Assembly (NCBI RefSeq): GCF_006539185.1
Contig: NZ_BJMN01000033.1
Span: forward strand, 58,568 to 122,567
Reading direction: 5' to 3'
DNA from: Streptomyces gardneri
GTDB taxonomy: Bacteria; Actinomycetota; Actinomycetes; Streptomycetales; Streptomycetaceae
DNA: 64,000 nucleotides
Positions 43,809 to 51,799 of the stretch are shown one piece after another. Within the stretch, counting starts at the first letter, position 1. The number at the start of each line of letters is the position of its first letter. The translations under genes and the position numbers were made by a program. The notes beneath the pieces are model-generated. The model saw nothing but the letters and a program-made list of their open reading frames with translations. It did not search any database and was not told the DNA's origin.

Positions 43809-44561
43809 CTACTCCTCGGGAACCTCGTCCGAAGGCTCGTCCGTCTTCGTCACGGCCGCGTTGTCCGCCTGCAGGAGGCGGGACAGCTGGCGGCCGACGA
43901 TCCGCTTGAACTTGCGCTGCTGCGGGCGCGTGCGGTCCAGGACCGCCACCTCGAGGCGCTCCGCGGGGATCTCCCGCTCGCTGCCGTTGGTGTCCCGCGA
44001 GAGCGCCTGCACGGCCAGCTTCAGGGCCTCGGCCAGGGACATGCCGTCCCGGTGCCGCTGGTCCAGGAAGGAGCTGATCTGCTCCGCGTTTCCGCCGACC
44101 GCGACCGAGCCGTGCTCGTCCACGATCGAGCCGTCGTGGGGCAGCCGGTAGATCTGGTCGCCCTCCGGCTCGTCGCCGACCTCGGCGACGACCAGCTCCA
44201 CCTCGTACGGCTTCTCCCCCGCGCTGGAGAAGATCGTGCCGAGCGTCTGGGCGTAGACGTTGGCCAGGCCGCGCGCGGTGACGTCGTCCCGGTCGTAGGT
44301 GTAGCCCCGCAGGTCGGCGTAGCGCACGCCGCCGATGCGGAGGTTCTCGTACTCGTTGTACTTGCCGGCGGCGGCGAAGCCGATCCGGTCGTAGATCTCG
44401 CTGAACTTGTGCAGGGCTCGCGAGGGGTTCTCGCCGACGAAGACGATGCCGTCCGTGTACTGGAGGACGACGAGGCTGCGGCCTCGGGCGATGCCCTTGC
44501 GGGCGTACTCCGCCCGGTCGGCCATGGCCTGCTGGGGTGAGACGTAGAACGGAGTGGACAC
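43809..44561 (-). CDS. prcA: 20S proteasome alpha subunit PrcA
   Basis: A 250-aa proteasome alpha subunit starting at GTG 44561 after AAAGGGACGG. FYVSPQQAMADRAEYARKGIARGRSLVVLQYTDGIVFVGENP is the alpha N-terminal helix H0 and the first strands, and the gate sits at the N-terminus. It lacks an N-terminal active Thr. Four rings (alpha7-beta7-beta7-alpha7) form the core particle. The C-terminal tail is acidic. It lies 46 nt after prcB and is the last gene of the pup-prcB-prcA unit. Confidence 0.96.
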   Translation of the reverse strand: MSTPFYVSPQQAMADRAEYARKGIARGRSLVVLQYTDGIVFVGENPSRALHKFSEIYDRIGFAAAGKYNEYENLRIGGVRYADLRGYTYDRDDVTARGLANVYAQTLGTIFSSAGEKPYEVELVVAEVGDEPEGDQIYRLPHDGSIVDEHGSVAVGGNAEQISSFLDQRHRDGMSLAEALKLAVQALSRDTNGSEREIPAERLEVAVLDRTRPQQRKFKRIVGRQLSRLLQADNAAVTKTDEPSDEVPEE

Positions 44562-44607
44562 CGGCGGTCCGTCCCTTTCTTCTGGGCTCCTACAGAGCGA
44601 CGAGTGG

Positions 44608-45447
44608 TCAGAGCAGGGCGGCGCGCGGCCCGTCGGGCTGCGTGAGGCGCCGCTCGGTGACCGACCGGGCCAGCTCGGAGGACTCGGCCTCGGTGAGCCT
44701 GCGGAAACCCTCCTCGGTGATGACGGTGACGAGCGGGTAGATCCGGCGGGCCATGTCGGGGCCACCGGTCGCCGAGTCGTCGTCCGCCGCGTCGTAGAGC
44801 GCCTGCACGACCAGGGTCGTGGCCTGGTGCTCGGTGAGGTCGGGACTGTAGAGCTTCTTCATCGACCCGCGGGCGAAGATCGATCCGGAGCCGGTGGCCG
44901 CGTAGCCCTGCTCCTCGGAGCGACCGCCGGTCACGTCGTAGGAGAAGATCCGGCCCTTGCCCTTGCCTTCGTCCCAGCCCGCGAAGAGCGGCACGACGGC
45001 GAGGCCCTGCATGGCCATGCCGAGGTTGCCGCGGATCATGGTGGAGAGGCGATTCGCCTTGCCCTCCAGGGAGAGCGTGGCGCCCTCCACCTTCTCGAAG
45101 TGCTCCAGCTCCAGCTGGAAGAGCTTGACCATCTCCACGGCGAGACCGGCGGTGCCGGCGATGGCGACGGCGGAGTACTCGTCGGCCGGGAAGACCTTCT
45201 CCATGTCGCGCTGCGCGATCATGTTGCCCATGGTGGCCCGCCGGTCGCCGGCGAGGACGACACCGCCGTCGAAGGTGACCGCCACGATGGTCGTGCCGTG
45301 CGGGGCGTCGAGGACGCCCTCCGGCAGCTTGCGGTGGCTCGGCAGCAGCTCCGGCGAGTACGCCGACAGGAAGTCCAGGAACGAGGACGATCCCGGCGTC
45401 AGGAAGGCCGCCGGCAGACGCCCGGTGCTACGAGGGTTGGCTTCCAC
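44608..45447 (-). CDS. prcB: 20S proteasome beta subunit PrcB
   Basis: A 279-aa precursor. GTG 45447 follows AAGGAA. The propeptide (about 51 aa) ends in Gly51, and self-cleavage exposes Thr52 of TTIVAVTFDGG, the catalytic nucleophile. Asp and Lys of the site are in GGVVLAGDRRATMGN. It forms the inner rings that hydrolyse peptides. It follows pup in the standard order. Confidence 0.96.
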   Translation of the reverse strand: MEANPRSTGRLPAAFLTPGSSSFLDFLSAYSPELLPSHRKLPEGVLDAPHGTTIVAVTFDGGVVLAGDRRATMGNMIAQRDMEKVFPADEYSAVAIAGTAGLAVEMVKLFQLELEHFEKVEGATLSLEGKANRLSTMIRGNLGMAMQGLAVVPLFAGWDEGKGKGRIFSYDVTGGRSEEQGYAATGSGSIFARGSMKKLYSPDLTEHQATTLVVQALYDAADDDSATGGPDMARRIYPLVTVITEEGFRRLTEAESSELARSVTERRLTQPDGPRAALL

Positions 45448-45542
45448 GCGATTCCTTCCGGGTGGGAGAGTCGGCCCGCCGTGGGACGCACGAGCCGATC
45501 TTGCTTGCTGTGCACGGACCATACCCGTGCCACCGCCTGTCA

Positions 45543-45586
45543 TCCGTCCCCGGACCCACGGCTTTCACCAGGGCTCCGGGGACGGA
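45543..45586. terminator. Hairpin between pup and prcB
   Basis: A 12-bp perfect stem TCCGTCCCCGGA / TCCGGGGACGGA with a 20-nt loop lies between the pup stop and the prcB start. It may reduce read-through and raise Pup over core subunits, or protect the pup message 3' end. Confidence 0.6.
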
Positions 45587-45608
45587 GGTGTACAGGCGCG
45601 GGAGGCGG

Positions 45609-45821
45609 CTACTCGCCGCCCTTCTGGACGAAGCTACGAACGAACTCCTCCGCGTTGGACTCGAGGACGTCGTCGATCTCGTCCAGCACGGAGTCCACGT
45701 CGTCGCTCAGCTTCTCCTGGCGTTCCTGGAGATCGGAGCTCGCCTCCGTGGTGGTCTCCTCGACCTCCTCCGTGGAACGCGTCGCCTTCTGCTGTCCGCC
45801 GCCGGTGTCCTTGGTCGCCAT
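45609..45821 (-). CDS. pup: Prokaryotic ubiquitin-like protein Pup, C-terminal Glu form
   Basis: A 70-aa disordered protein. DLQERQEKLSDDVDSVLDEIDDVLESNAEEFVRSFVQKGGE contains the coiled-coil region that ARC binds and the C-terminal attachment motif. It ends Gly-Gly-Glu, and the last codon GAG is directly before TAG. Mycobacterial Pup ends in Gln and must be deamidated by Dop; here the Glu can be used directly by PafA. ATG 45821 follows GAGGGAT. The gene lies between dop and prcB. Confidence 0.97.
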   Translation of the reverse strand: MATKDTGGGQQKATRSTEEVEETTTEASSDLQERQEKLSDDVDSVLDEIDDVLESNAEEFVRSFVQKGGE

Positions 45822-45870
45822 ATCCCTCACCCCGCTCGAAATCGGCCCGCTCGGTTGAGTCCGTACAAGA

Positions 45871-45894
45871 TCAGACCCTATAGGTCGGGTCTGA
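45871..45894. promoter_or_regulatory. Inverted repeat upstream of pup
   Basis: TCAGACCC (45871-45878) and GGGTCTGA (45887-45894) are 8-bp arms with an 8-bp TATAGGTC spacer, 50-73 bp before the pup start. AT-rich TATAG in the spacer could be part of the promoter. It is a candidate regulator-binding site. Confidence 0.45.
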
Positions 45895-45981
45895 CTTCGG
45901 CCCCGCAGTTTCCACATCGCCCGGGCACTGATTCCATGATTCCCAGTGCCGGGGCATTTCAGGCCCGTACCGGGCCCCCGA

Positions 45982-47493
45982 TCATCCGCCGGACAGGACG
46001 CGGACGAGTTCCTCCGCGGTCCGGCAGCGGTCCAGGAGCGCCTTCACATGGGCCTTGGTGCCGCGCAGCGGCTCCAGGGTCGGTACGCGCTGGAGCGAGT
46101 CCCGGCCCGGCAGGTCGAAGATCACCGAGTCCCAGGAGGCCGCGGCGACGTCGTCGGCGTACTGCTCCAGGCAGCGGCCCCGGAAATAGGCCCTGGTGTC
46201 CTCCGGAGGCACCGTCTCGGCCTGCCGCACCTCGGGCTCCTCCAGGAGCCGCTTCATGCGCCCTCGGGCCACCAGACGGTTGTACAGGCCCTTCTCGGGG
46301 CGCACGTCCGCGTACTGGAGGTCCACCAGGTGCAGGCGGGCCGCGTCCCAGTCCAGGCCGTCCCGGCGCCGGTAGCCCTCCATGAGCTCCCGCTTGGCGA
46401 TCCAGTCGAGCTCGCCGGCCAGGCTCATCGGGTCGTTCTCGAGCCGGTTGAGGGTGTCCTCCCAGCGCGTGAGGACGTCCTTCGTCTGCTCGTCCGCGTC
46501 CGAGCCGTACCGCTCGTCCACGTACTTCCTGGCCAGCTCGAAGTACTCCATCTGGAGCTGGACCGCGGTGAGCGTCCGGCCGCTGCGGAGCGTGACCAGG
46601 TACTGGAGGGTCGGGTCGTGCGAGACCTGATGGAGCGTCCTGACCGGCTGGTCGACGGCGAGGTCCACGGTGATGAACCCGTCCTCGATCATCGACAGGA
46701 CCAGCGCGGTCGTGCCGAGCTTGAGGTAGGTCGAGATCTCCGAGAGGTTGGCGTCCCCGATGATCACGTGCAGGCGGCGGTACCTCTCGGCGTCCGCGTG
46801 CGGCTCGTCGCGCGTGTTGATGATGGGCCGCTTGAGGGTGGTCTCCAGCCCCACCTCGACCTCGAAGTAGTCGGCGCGCTGACTGATCTGGAAGCCGTTC
46901 TCCCGGCCGTCCTGACCGATACCGACCCGGCCCGCGCCGGTCACGACCTGGCGGGAGACGAAGAAGGGGGTCAGATGACGCACGATGTCCGAGAAGGGGG
47001 TCTCCCGCTTCATCAGGTAGTTCTCGTGCGTGCCGTAGGAGGCGCCCTTGTTGTCGGTGTTGTTCTTGTAGAGGTGGATCGGCTGGGCTCCGGGGAGCTG
47101 GGCGGCGCGGACGGCCGCCTCCGCCATGATCCGCTCGCCGGCCTTGTCCCAGAGGACGGCGTCCCGCGGGTTGGTGACCTCCGGCGAGCTGTACTCGGGG
47201 TGGGCGTGGTCCACGTAGAGCCGGGCACCGTTGGTGAGGATCACGTTGGCCAGGCCGATGTCCTCGTCGGTCAGCTGGCTGGAGTCTGCGGCCTCGCGGG
47301 CGAGGTCGAAGCCGCGGGCGTCCCGCAGCGGATTCTCCTCCTCGAAGTCCCAGCGGGCGCGGCGCGCCCGGTGCATCGCCGCCGCGTAGGCGTTGACGAT
47401 CTGGGACGAGGTGAGCATGGCATTGGCGTTCGGGTGCCCTGGGACGGAGATCCCGTACTCCGTCTCGATGCCCATTACTCGCCGTACGGTCAT
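45982..47493 (-). CDS. dop: Pup deamidase/depupylase Dop
   Basis: A 503-aa PafA homologue. MGIETEYGIS replaces the GLENEYGV of PafA. RLYVDHAHPEYSSPE has the catalytic Asp95. The Dop-specific loop (about 48-78, DFEEENPLRDARGFDLAREAADSS) is intact. KNNTDNKGASYGTHENYLM follows. Because Pup already ends in Glu, its main job here should be removal of Pup from substrates. ATG 47493. The C-terminus RVLSGG lies within a sequence resembling an arm of the palindromic element at 16.7 kb. Confidence 0.95.
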   Translation of the reverse strand: MTVRRVMGIETEYGISVPGHPNANAMLTSSQIVNAYAAAMHRARRARWDFEEENPLRDARGFDLAREAADSSQLTDEDIGLANVILTNGARLYVDHAHPEYSSPEVTNPRDAVLWDKAGERIMAEAAVRAAQLPGAQPIHLYKNNTDNKGASYGTHENYLMKRETPFSDIVRHLTPFFVSRQVVTGAGRVGIGQDGRENGFQISQRADYFEVEVGLETTLKRPIINTRDEPHADAERYRRLHVIIGDANLSEISTYLKLGTTALVLSMIEDGFITVDLAVDQPVRTLHQVSHDPTLQYLVTLRSGRTLTAVQLQMEYFELARKYVDERYGSDADEQTKDVLTRWEDTLNRLENDPMSLAGELDWIAKRELMEGYRRRDGLDWDAARLHLVDLQYADVRPEKGLYNRLVARGRMKRLLEEPEVRQAETVPPEDTRAYFRGRCLEQYADDVAAASWDSVIFDLPGRDSLQRVPTLEPLRGTKAHVKALLDRCRTAEELVRVLSGG

Positions 47494-47648
47494 GCGGCCC
47501 TCCTTGCCCGGCGTCGCTCACAGTGCGCGACTCGGCGTTACCGAAGAGCCTAGAACGGCTCCGCGCTGGTGGGGAGATCACTTGCGGTATTTCCCGTGCT
47601 GTCGGAAGGAACCCGTGCTGCCGGGAGGAATTCTGGACGGAATGCGGC

Positions 47649-47683
47649 GGCTGCGGATGCCCGGTTTCCGGACATCCGCAGCC
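47649..47683 (-). terminator. Hairpin terminator after arc
   Basis: GGCTGCGGATG and CATCCGCAGCC form an 11-bp stem, and an inner CCGG-TTT-CCGG stem extends it. It lies just after the arc stop and upstream of dop, so dop probably has its own promoter in the remaining 155 bases. Confidence 0.8.
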
Positions 47684-47694
47684 GGTGTGCGTTT

Positions 47695-49461
47695 TTACAG
47701 GTACTGACCGGTGTTGGCCACCGTGTCGATGGAGCGTCCCGTGTCCGCGCCCTGCTTTCCGGTGACGAGGGTGCGGATGAAGACGATCCGCTCGCCCTTC
47801 TTTCCGGAGATCCGGGCCCAGTCGTCGGGGTTGGTGGTGTTGGGCAGGTCCTCGTTCTCCTTGAACTCGTCCACGCAGGCCTGGAGGAGGTGGGAGACGC
47901 GGATGCCCTTCTGGTTGTGGTCGAGGAAGGCCTTGATGGCCATCTTCTTGGCCCGGTCGACGATGTTCTGGATCATCGCGCCGGAGTTGAAGTCCTTGAA
48001 GTAGAGGACTTCCTTGTCGCCGTTGGCGTACGTGACTTCGAGGAAGCGGTTCTCCTCGGATTCCGCGTACATCTGCTCGACGACCGACTGGATCATTCCG
48101 TGGGCGGCAGCGGCCTTCGAGCCGCTGTGCTCGGAGATGTCGTCCGTGTGGAGCGGCAGGGTGGCCGTGAGGTACTTCGCGAAGATGTCCTTCGCGGCCT
48201 CCGCGTCCGGACGCTCGATCTTGATCTTGACGTCGAGCCGGCCGGGCCGCAGGATCGCGGGGTCGATCATGTCCTCGCGGTTGGAGGCGCCGATGACGAT
48301 GACGTTCTCCAGGCCCTCCACACCGTCGATCTCGGCGAGCAGCTGGGGGACGATGGTGTTCTCCACGTCCGAGCTGACACCGGATCCGCGGGTGCGGAAG
48401 AGGGATTCCATCTCGTCGAAGAAGACGATGACGGGGGTGCCCTCGCTCGCCTTCTCCCTCGCACGCTGGAAGACGAGGCGGATGTGCCGCTCGGTCTCGC
48501 CGACGTACTTGTTGAGGAGCTCGGGCCCCTTGATGTTGAGGAAGTAGGACTTCCCCGCGGGCTGGCCGGTCACCTCGGCGACCTTCTTGGCCAGCGAATT
48601 GGCCACGGCCTTCGCGATCAGCGTCTTGCCGCAGCCCGGCGGCCCGTAGAGCAGGATGCCCTTGGGCGGTCGGAGTTCGTGCTCCTTGAAGAGGTCGGGG
48701 TAGAGGTACGGGAGCTCGACCGCGTCGCGGATCAGCTCGATCTGGTTGCCCAGACCGCCGATCTTGTCGTAGTCGACGTCCGGGACCTCTTCCAGAACGA
48801 GCTCTTCGACCTCGCTCTTGGGGATGACCTCGTAGACGTAGCCGGACCTGGCGTCGAGCAGCAGGGCGTCGCCGGGGCGGATGGTGACGTCCAGCAGAGG
48901 CTCGGCGAGCCTCACCACCCGCTCCTCGTCGGTGTGCCCGACCACCAGGGCGCGCTCGCCGTCCTCGAGGATCTCCTTGAGGGTGACGATGTCCCCGGCA
49001 CGCTCGTACTCCATGGCCTCGACCACGTTGAGCGCTTCGTTGAGCATGACTTCCTGGCCACGTCGGAGCTCTTCGAGCTCGACGCTGGGGCTCACGTTCA
49101 CCCGGAGCTTGCGGCCCCCGGTGAAGATGTCGCACGTGCCGTCCTCGTTCGCCTGCAGGAAGACACCGAAGCCGGCCGGCGGCTGTGCGAGCCGGTCGAC
49201 CTCCTCCTTGAGGGCCACGATCTGGTCGCGGGCCTCACGGAGCGTATTGGCGAGCCGCTCGTTCTGCGCGGACACGCCGGCCAGGTTCGTCTGCAGCTCG
49301 ACGATCCGCTCTTCGAGAATCCTCGTGTGTCGCGGAGAGTCGGCGAGCTTGCGGCGCAGGACGGCGATTTCCTGCTCGAGATAGGCAACCTGACCGGCGG
49401 GGTCCTCAGACCCTCGCCCCGGCCGGATGCCGCGGTTGATGTCGTCGTCGTGGGCTGCCAC
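47695..49461 (-). CDS. arc: Proteasome-activating AAA ATPase ARC (Mpa)
   Basis: A 588-aa ATPase starting at GTG 49461 after a strong GGAGGAGG. Residues 26-92 are the coiled coil that captures Pup, followed by two OB domains (about 95-225). The AAA module has Walker A GPPGCGKT (273-280) and Walker B VIVFFDEMES. The C-terminus is GQYL, with the penultimate Tyr needed to dock on and open the 20S gate. It unfolds pupylated substrates for the proteasome. The next genes in the unit are dop and pup. Confidence 0.96.
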   Translation of the reverse strand: MAAHDDDINRGIRPGRGSEDPAGQVAYLEQEIAVLRRKLADSPRHTRILEERIVELQTNLAGVSAQNERLANTLREARDQIVALKEEVDRLAQPPAGFGVFLQANEDGTCDIFTGGRKLRVNVSPSVELEELRRGQEVMLNEALNVVEAMEYERAGDIVTLKEILEDGERALVVGHTDEERVVRLAEPLLDVTIRPGDALLLDARSGYVYEVIPKSEVEELVLEEVPDVDYDKIGGLGNQIELIRDAVELPYLYPDLFKEHELRPPKGILLYGPPGCGKTLIAKAVANSLAKKVAEVTGQPAGKSYFLNIKGPELLNKYVGETERHIRLVFQRAREKASEGTPVIVFFDEMESLFRTRGSGVSSDVENTIVPQLLAEIDGVEGLENVIVIGASNREDMIDPAILRPGRLDVKIKIERPDAEAAKDIFAKYLTATLPLHTDDISEHSGSKAAAAHGMIQSVVEQMYAESEENRFLEVTYANGDKEVLYFKDFNSGAMIQNIVDRAKKMAIKAFLDHNQKGIRVSHLLQACVDEFKENEDLPNTTNPDDWARISGKKGERIVFIRTLVTGKQGADTGRSIDTVANTGQYL

Positions 49462-49641
49462 GGTCCTCACCTCCTCCAAGGGGAGCTGGACGCTTCCTGA
49501 CCCTACCTGCGTGGGTGGTGATTGAAACCCCTAGATCAAAAAGACTCAGGGCCGTGTCCGATCTTCACCCTTGCGCTTCCCCTCTCGCCAGGGGAATACC
49601 CACCCTTTCGCCGTCTGAAAGCGGGCGGTTGTATCGTCGTC

Positions 49642-49707
49642 ATGGGTCAACACCCTTCAGAGGTGGCCCGACTTACCCGCGCGAAGCAGAAACGGCAGGA
49701 GAAATGA
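49642..49707 (+). CDS. Possible leaderless 21-aa ORF upstream of the ferredoxin gene
   Basis: ATG 49642 lies 5 nt after a TATCGT -10-like element, so an mRNA could start at or next to the codon. The ORF reads MGQHPSEVARLTRAKQKRQEK and its TGA overlaps the ferredoxin ATG (ATGA). The peptide is very basic. It has no ribosome site. It could be a leader peptide coupled to ferredoxin translation, or a chance frame. Confidence 0.3.
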   Translation: MGQHPSEVARLTRAKQKRQEK

Positions 49708-50015
49708 CCGTGCAGAACGAGGCCCCGGCAACGGGCGTCGAAGAGGCGCTGGAGGTCTGGATCGACCAGGACCTGTGCACCGGGGACGGGATCTGCGCGC
49801 AGTACGCTCCCGAGGTCTTCGAGCTGGACATCGACGGGCTCGCGTATGTGAAGAGCGCAGACGACGAGCTGCTCCAGGACAGCGGGGCGACGACCCCGGT
49901 GCCGCTGCCGCTGCTCCAGGACGTGGTGGACTCGGCGAAGGAGTGCCCGGGCGACTGCATCCACGTGCGCCGGGTCGCCGACAAGGTCGAGGTGTACGGC
50001 CCCGACGCCGAGTGA
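49704..50015 (+). CDS. Ferredoxin, 3Fe-4S/4Fe-4S type
   Basis: A 103-aa small acidic protein after AGGAGAA. WIDQDLCTGDGICAQYAPEVFELD gives C-x5-C and the later CPGDCI provides the remaining cluster ligands. Asp in the middle of the first motif is often seen in [3Fe-4S] ferredoxins that feed P450s. The central position between arc and a tRNA methyltransferase gene is conserved in Streptomyces as I recall. Electron donor to a P450, possibly the one at 29.7 kb, is inference. It is convergent with the next gene, with only 4 nt between stops. Confidence 0.85.
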   Translation: MTVQNEAPATGVEEALEVWIDQDLCTGDGICAQYAPEVFELDIDGLAYVKSADDELLQDSGATTPVPLPLLQDVVDSAKECPGDCIHVRRVADKVEVYGPDAE

Positions 50016-50019
50016 CGGG

Positions 50020-50613
50020 TCAGGCGCTCCGCGCCTCGGCACGGGCGACGCGTACGAAGGCTCCGCCCTGCCAGTTCCAGCTGACCTGCTCCTTCTCGTC
50101 GGGGCAGCACATGGGGACGTCGGGGGACGAGTAGCCGAGCAGCGTGGCGTGCACCGCTCCGTCGCGCACGGCGAGCCCGGTGACGTTCTTGCCGTCCTTC
50201 GGCGCGACGAGCGTGGCCACCACGCGCGCGGGGGCGCCCTCACCCCTGCCGCGGGTCAGGACGTAGACGCCGCTCGGCGGCGTGCCGGAGCCGGCTTCGC
50301 AGTGCACGACCGCAACGGTCTCCGGGTTCCCGTCGCCGTCGAGGTCGCCTGAGACGCGCTTCGCGACCTTGTGGGCCGCTCCCCGGCACTCCAGGGGGTA
50401 GTCGGCCTCGGCGGCCTCGGGAGCGGGCGCCGGACGCGGGGCCGCGGGAGCCGCGGGGGCCGCCGTGGCTCCGGCGGGGCCGGGCTGGAGCAGTCCGGCC
50501 AGGGCGACGACCGCGGCGGTCGCGGTGGCGGTCGCCAGCCAGTGCGCCGGCCTGGCGTGGGTGTGCGCGAGGTCCGGCAGATCCGCGGGGTCCTGGGCGG
50601 CGGAGTGCTGCAC
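50020..50613 (-). CDS. Secreted or membrane-anchored protein of unknown function
   Basis: A 197-aa protein; GTG 50613 is placed by AGGAGAC. A hydrophobic helix (LATATATAAVVALAGLLQPGPAGA) at about 28-52 is an uncleaved anchor or signal. A Pro/Ala linker follows to about 75. The globular end includes VSGDLDGDGNPETVAVVHC, a short FG-GAP/VCBS-like calcium loop (DLDGDGNPE), plus CCPDE and WNWQGGAF. There are two to four Cys for disulfides. I do not recognise a family. Confidence 0.75.
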   Translation of the reverse strand: MQHSAAQDPADLPDLAHTHARPAHWLATATATAAVVALAGLLQPGPAGATAAPAAPAAPRPAPAPEAAEADYPLECRGAAHKVAKRVSGDLDGDGNPETVAVVHCEAGSGTPPSGVYVLTRGRGEGAPARVVATLVAPKDGKNVTGLAVRDGAVHATLLGYSSPDVPMCCPDEKEQVSWNWQGGAFVRVARAEARSA

Positions 50614-50657
50614 GCGAGAGGTCTCCTGTGAGGGCTGTCCGGAGGGTTTCGGGCATC

Positions 50658-50671
50658 GTGCCACACGTCAC
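50658..50671. promoter_or_regulatory. Candidate Crp site
   Basis: GTGCCACACGTCAC fits GTG-N6-GNCAC, 45 bp before the start of the small secreted protein gene. Confidence 0.3.
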
Positions 50672-50759
50672 AGGGGGACGGAACAGGCGGGGCCTCACCG
50701 AGCGTCGCCGGGGCCGCCCGTACGTCGCCGGAACAGGCCGCGCGCCCGAACATGAGGAC

Positions 50760-50803
50760 GCCGCCGTCGAGTTCCCTCCCGCGGGCGGGAACTCGACGGC
50801 GGC
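50760..50803 (-). terminator. Hairpin terminator after trmI
   Basis: A perfect 17-bp stem, GCCGCCGTCGAGTTCCC against GGGAACTCGACGGCGGC, with a 10-nt loop, lies 20 nt after the methyltransferase stop. Confidence 0.85.
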
Positions 50804-50823
50804 GCCGTGTGGGTGTCGGGACG

Positions 50824-51711
50824 TCAGCCCTTGTTGGGGCCTTCGTAGTCCTCGCCGTACGCGCCCTTGGCGGGGCGACGGCGGCGCATCGGGGGCTCGA
50901 CACCGTCCGCGAGGCGGCGGGCGGTGACGAGGAAGCCGGTGTGGCCGATCATGCGGTGATCGGGCCGGACGGCGAGACCCTCGACGTGCCAGTTGCGGAT
51001 CATGGACTCCCAGGGCTGCGGCTCGGCGTAGCAGCCGAACTCGCGGATGGACTCCACGGTGCGCGCGAGCTGGGTGGTGGTCGCCACGTAGCAGCAGAGG
51101 ATGCCGCCGGGGACGAGGGCCTTGGAGACGGCCTCCAGGCACTCCCAGGGAGCGAGCATGTCCAGGATGACGCGGTCGACGTCCGTGTCGGACAGGTTGT
51201 CCTGGAGGTCGCCGACGGTCAGCTGCCAGGCCGGGTGGGGGCCGCCGAAGTAGCGCTCGACGTTGCCCTTCGCGATCTCGGCGAAGTCCTCACGGCGCTC
51301 GTAGGAGTGCAGCATGCCGCTGTCGCCGATGGCGCGCAGGAGGAAGCTGCTCAGCGAGCCCGAGCCCACTCCCGCTTCCACGACGCGCGCGCCGGGGAAG
51401 ATGTCGGCGAAGGCCAGGATCTGCCCCGCGTCCTTGGGGTAGACCACGGCGGCGCCGCGGGGCATGGACAGGACATAGTCGGGGAGCAGGGGGCGCAACG
51501 CGAGGTAGGCGACGTTTCCGGTGGTGCGGACAACGCTGCCCTCGGGGGCGCCGATCAGTTCGTCGTGCGGGAAAGAACCCTTGTGGGTGTGGAAGTTCTT
51601 TCCCTCTTCGAGCGTGAACGTGTAGTGACGGCCCTTGGGGTCGGTCAGCTGAACCTGGTCCCCGACCTTGAAGGGCCCGCGTCGGCGGGCGGCACCGGTC
51701 GGTTCGGACAT
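50824..51711 (-). CDS. trmI: tRNA (adenine(58)-N1)-methyltransferase TrmI
   Basis: A 295-aa TrmI. The N-terminal beta domain (GPFKVGDQVQLTDPKGRHYTFTLEEGKNFHTHKG) is followed by the SAM-binding fold with VVEAGVGSGSLSSFLLRAIG (motif I) and DRVILDMLAPWE. EPQPWESMIRNWHVEGLAVRPDHRMIGHTGFLVTARR is the conserved TrmI C-terminus. It makes m1A58 in the T-loop of tRNA as a tetramer. The C-terminal 25 residues are basic and unstructured. Confidence 0.93.
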   Translation of the reverse strand: MSEPTGAARRRGPFKVGDQVQLTDPKGRHYTFTLEEGKNFHTHKGSFPHDELIGAPEGSVVRTTGNVAYLALRPLLPDYVLSMPRGAAVVYPKDAGQILAFADIFPGARVVEAGVGSGSLSSFLLRAIGDSGMLHSYERREDFAEIAKGNVERYFGGPHPAWQLTVGDLQDNLSDTDVDRVILDMLAPWECLEAVSKALVPGGILCCYVATTTQLARTVESIREFGCYAEPQPWESMIRNWHVEGLAVRPDHRMIGHTGFLVTARRLADGVEPPMRRRRPAKGAYGEDYEGPNKG

Positions 51712-51799
51712 GTGAGCACCTTATCAAGGGCTTCCTCGCCTCCGGCCCGCTCCAGTCGGCGCCGACGCGGGCCTTCGGCTCGGAAGCCGAGTACCGGGC

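Noticed and set aside
45959..49135. A 1058-codon minus-strand frame overlapping arc and dop out of frame
   Set aside because: The real frames of arc and dop cover it with conserved domains. The shifted frame is Arg/Pro-rich noise.
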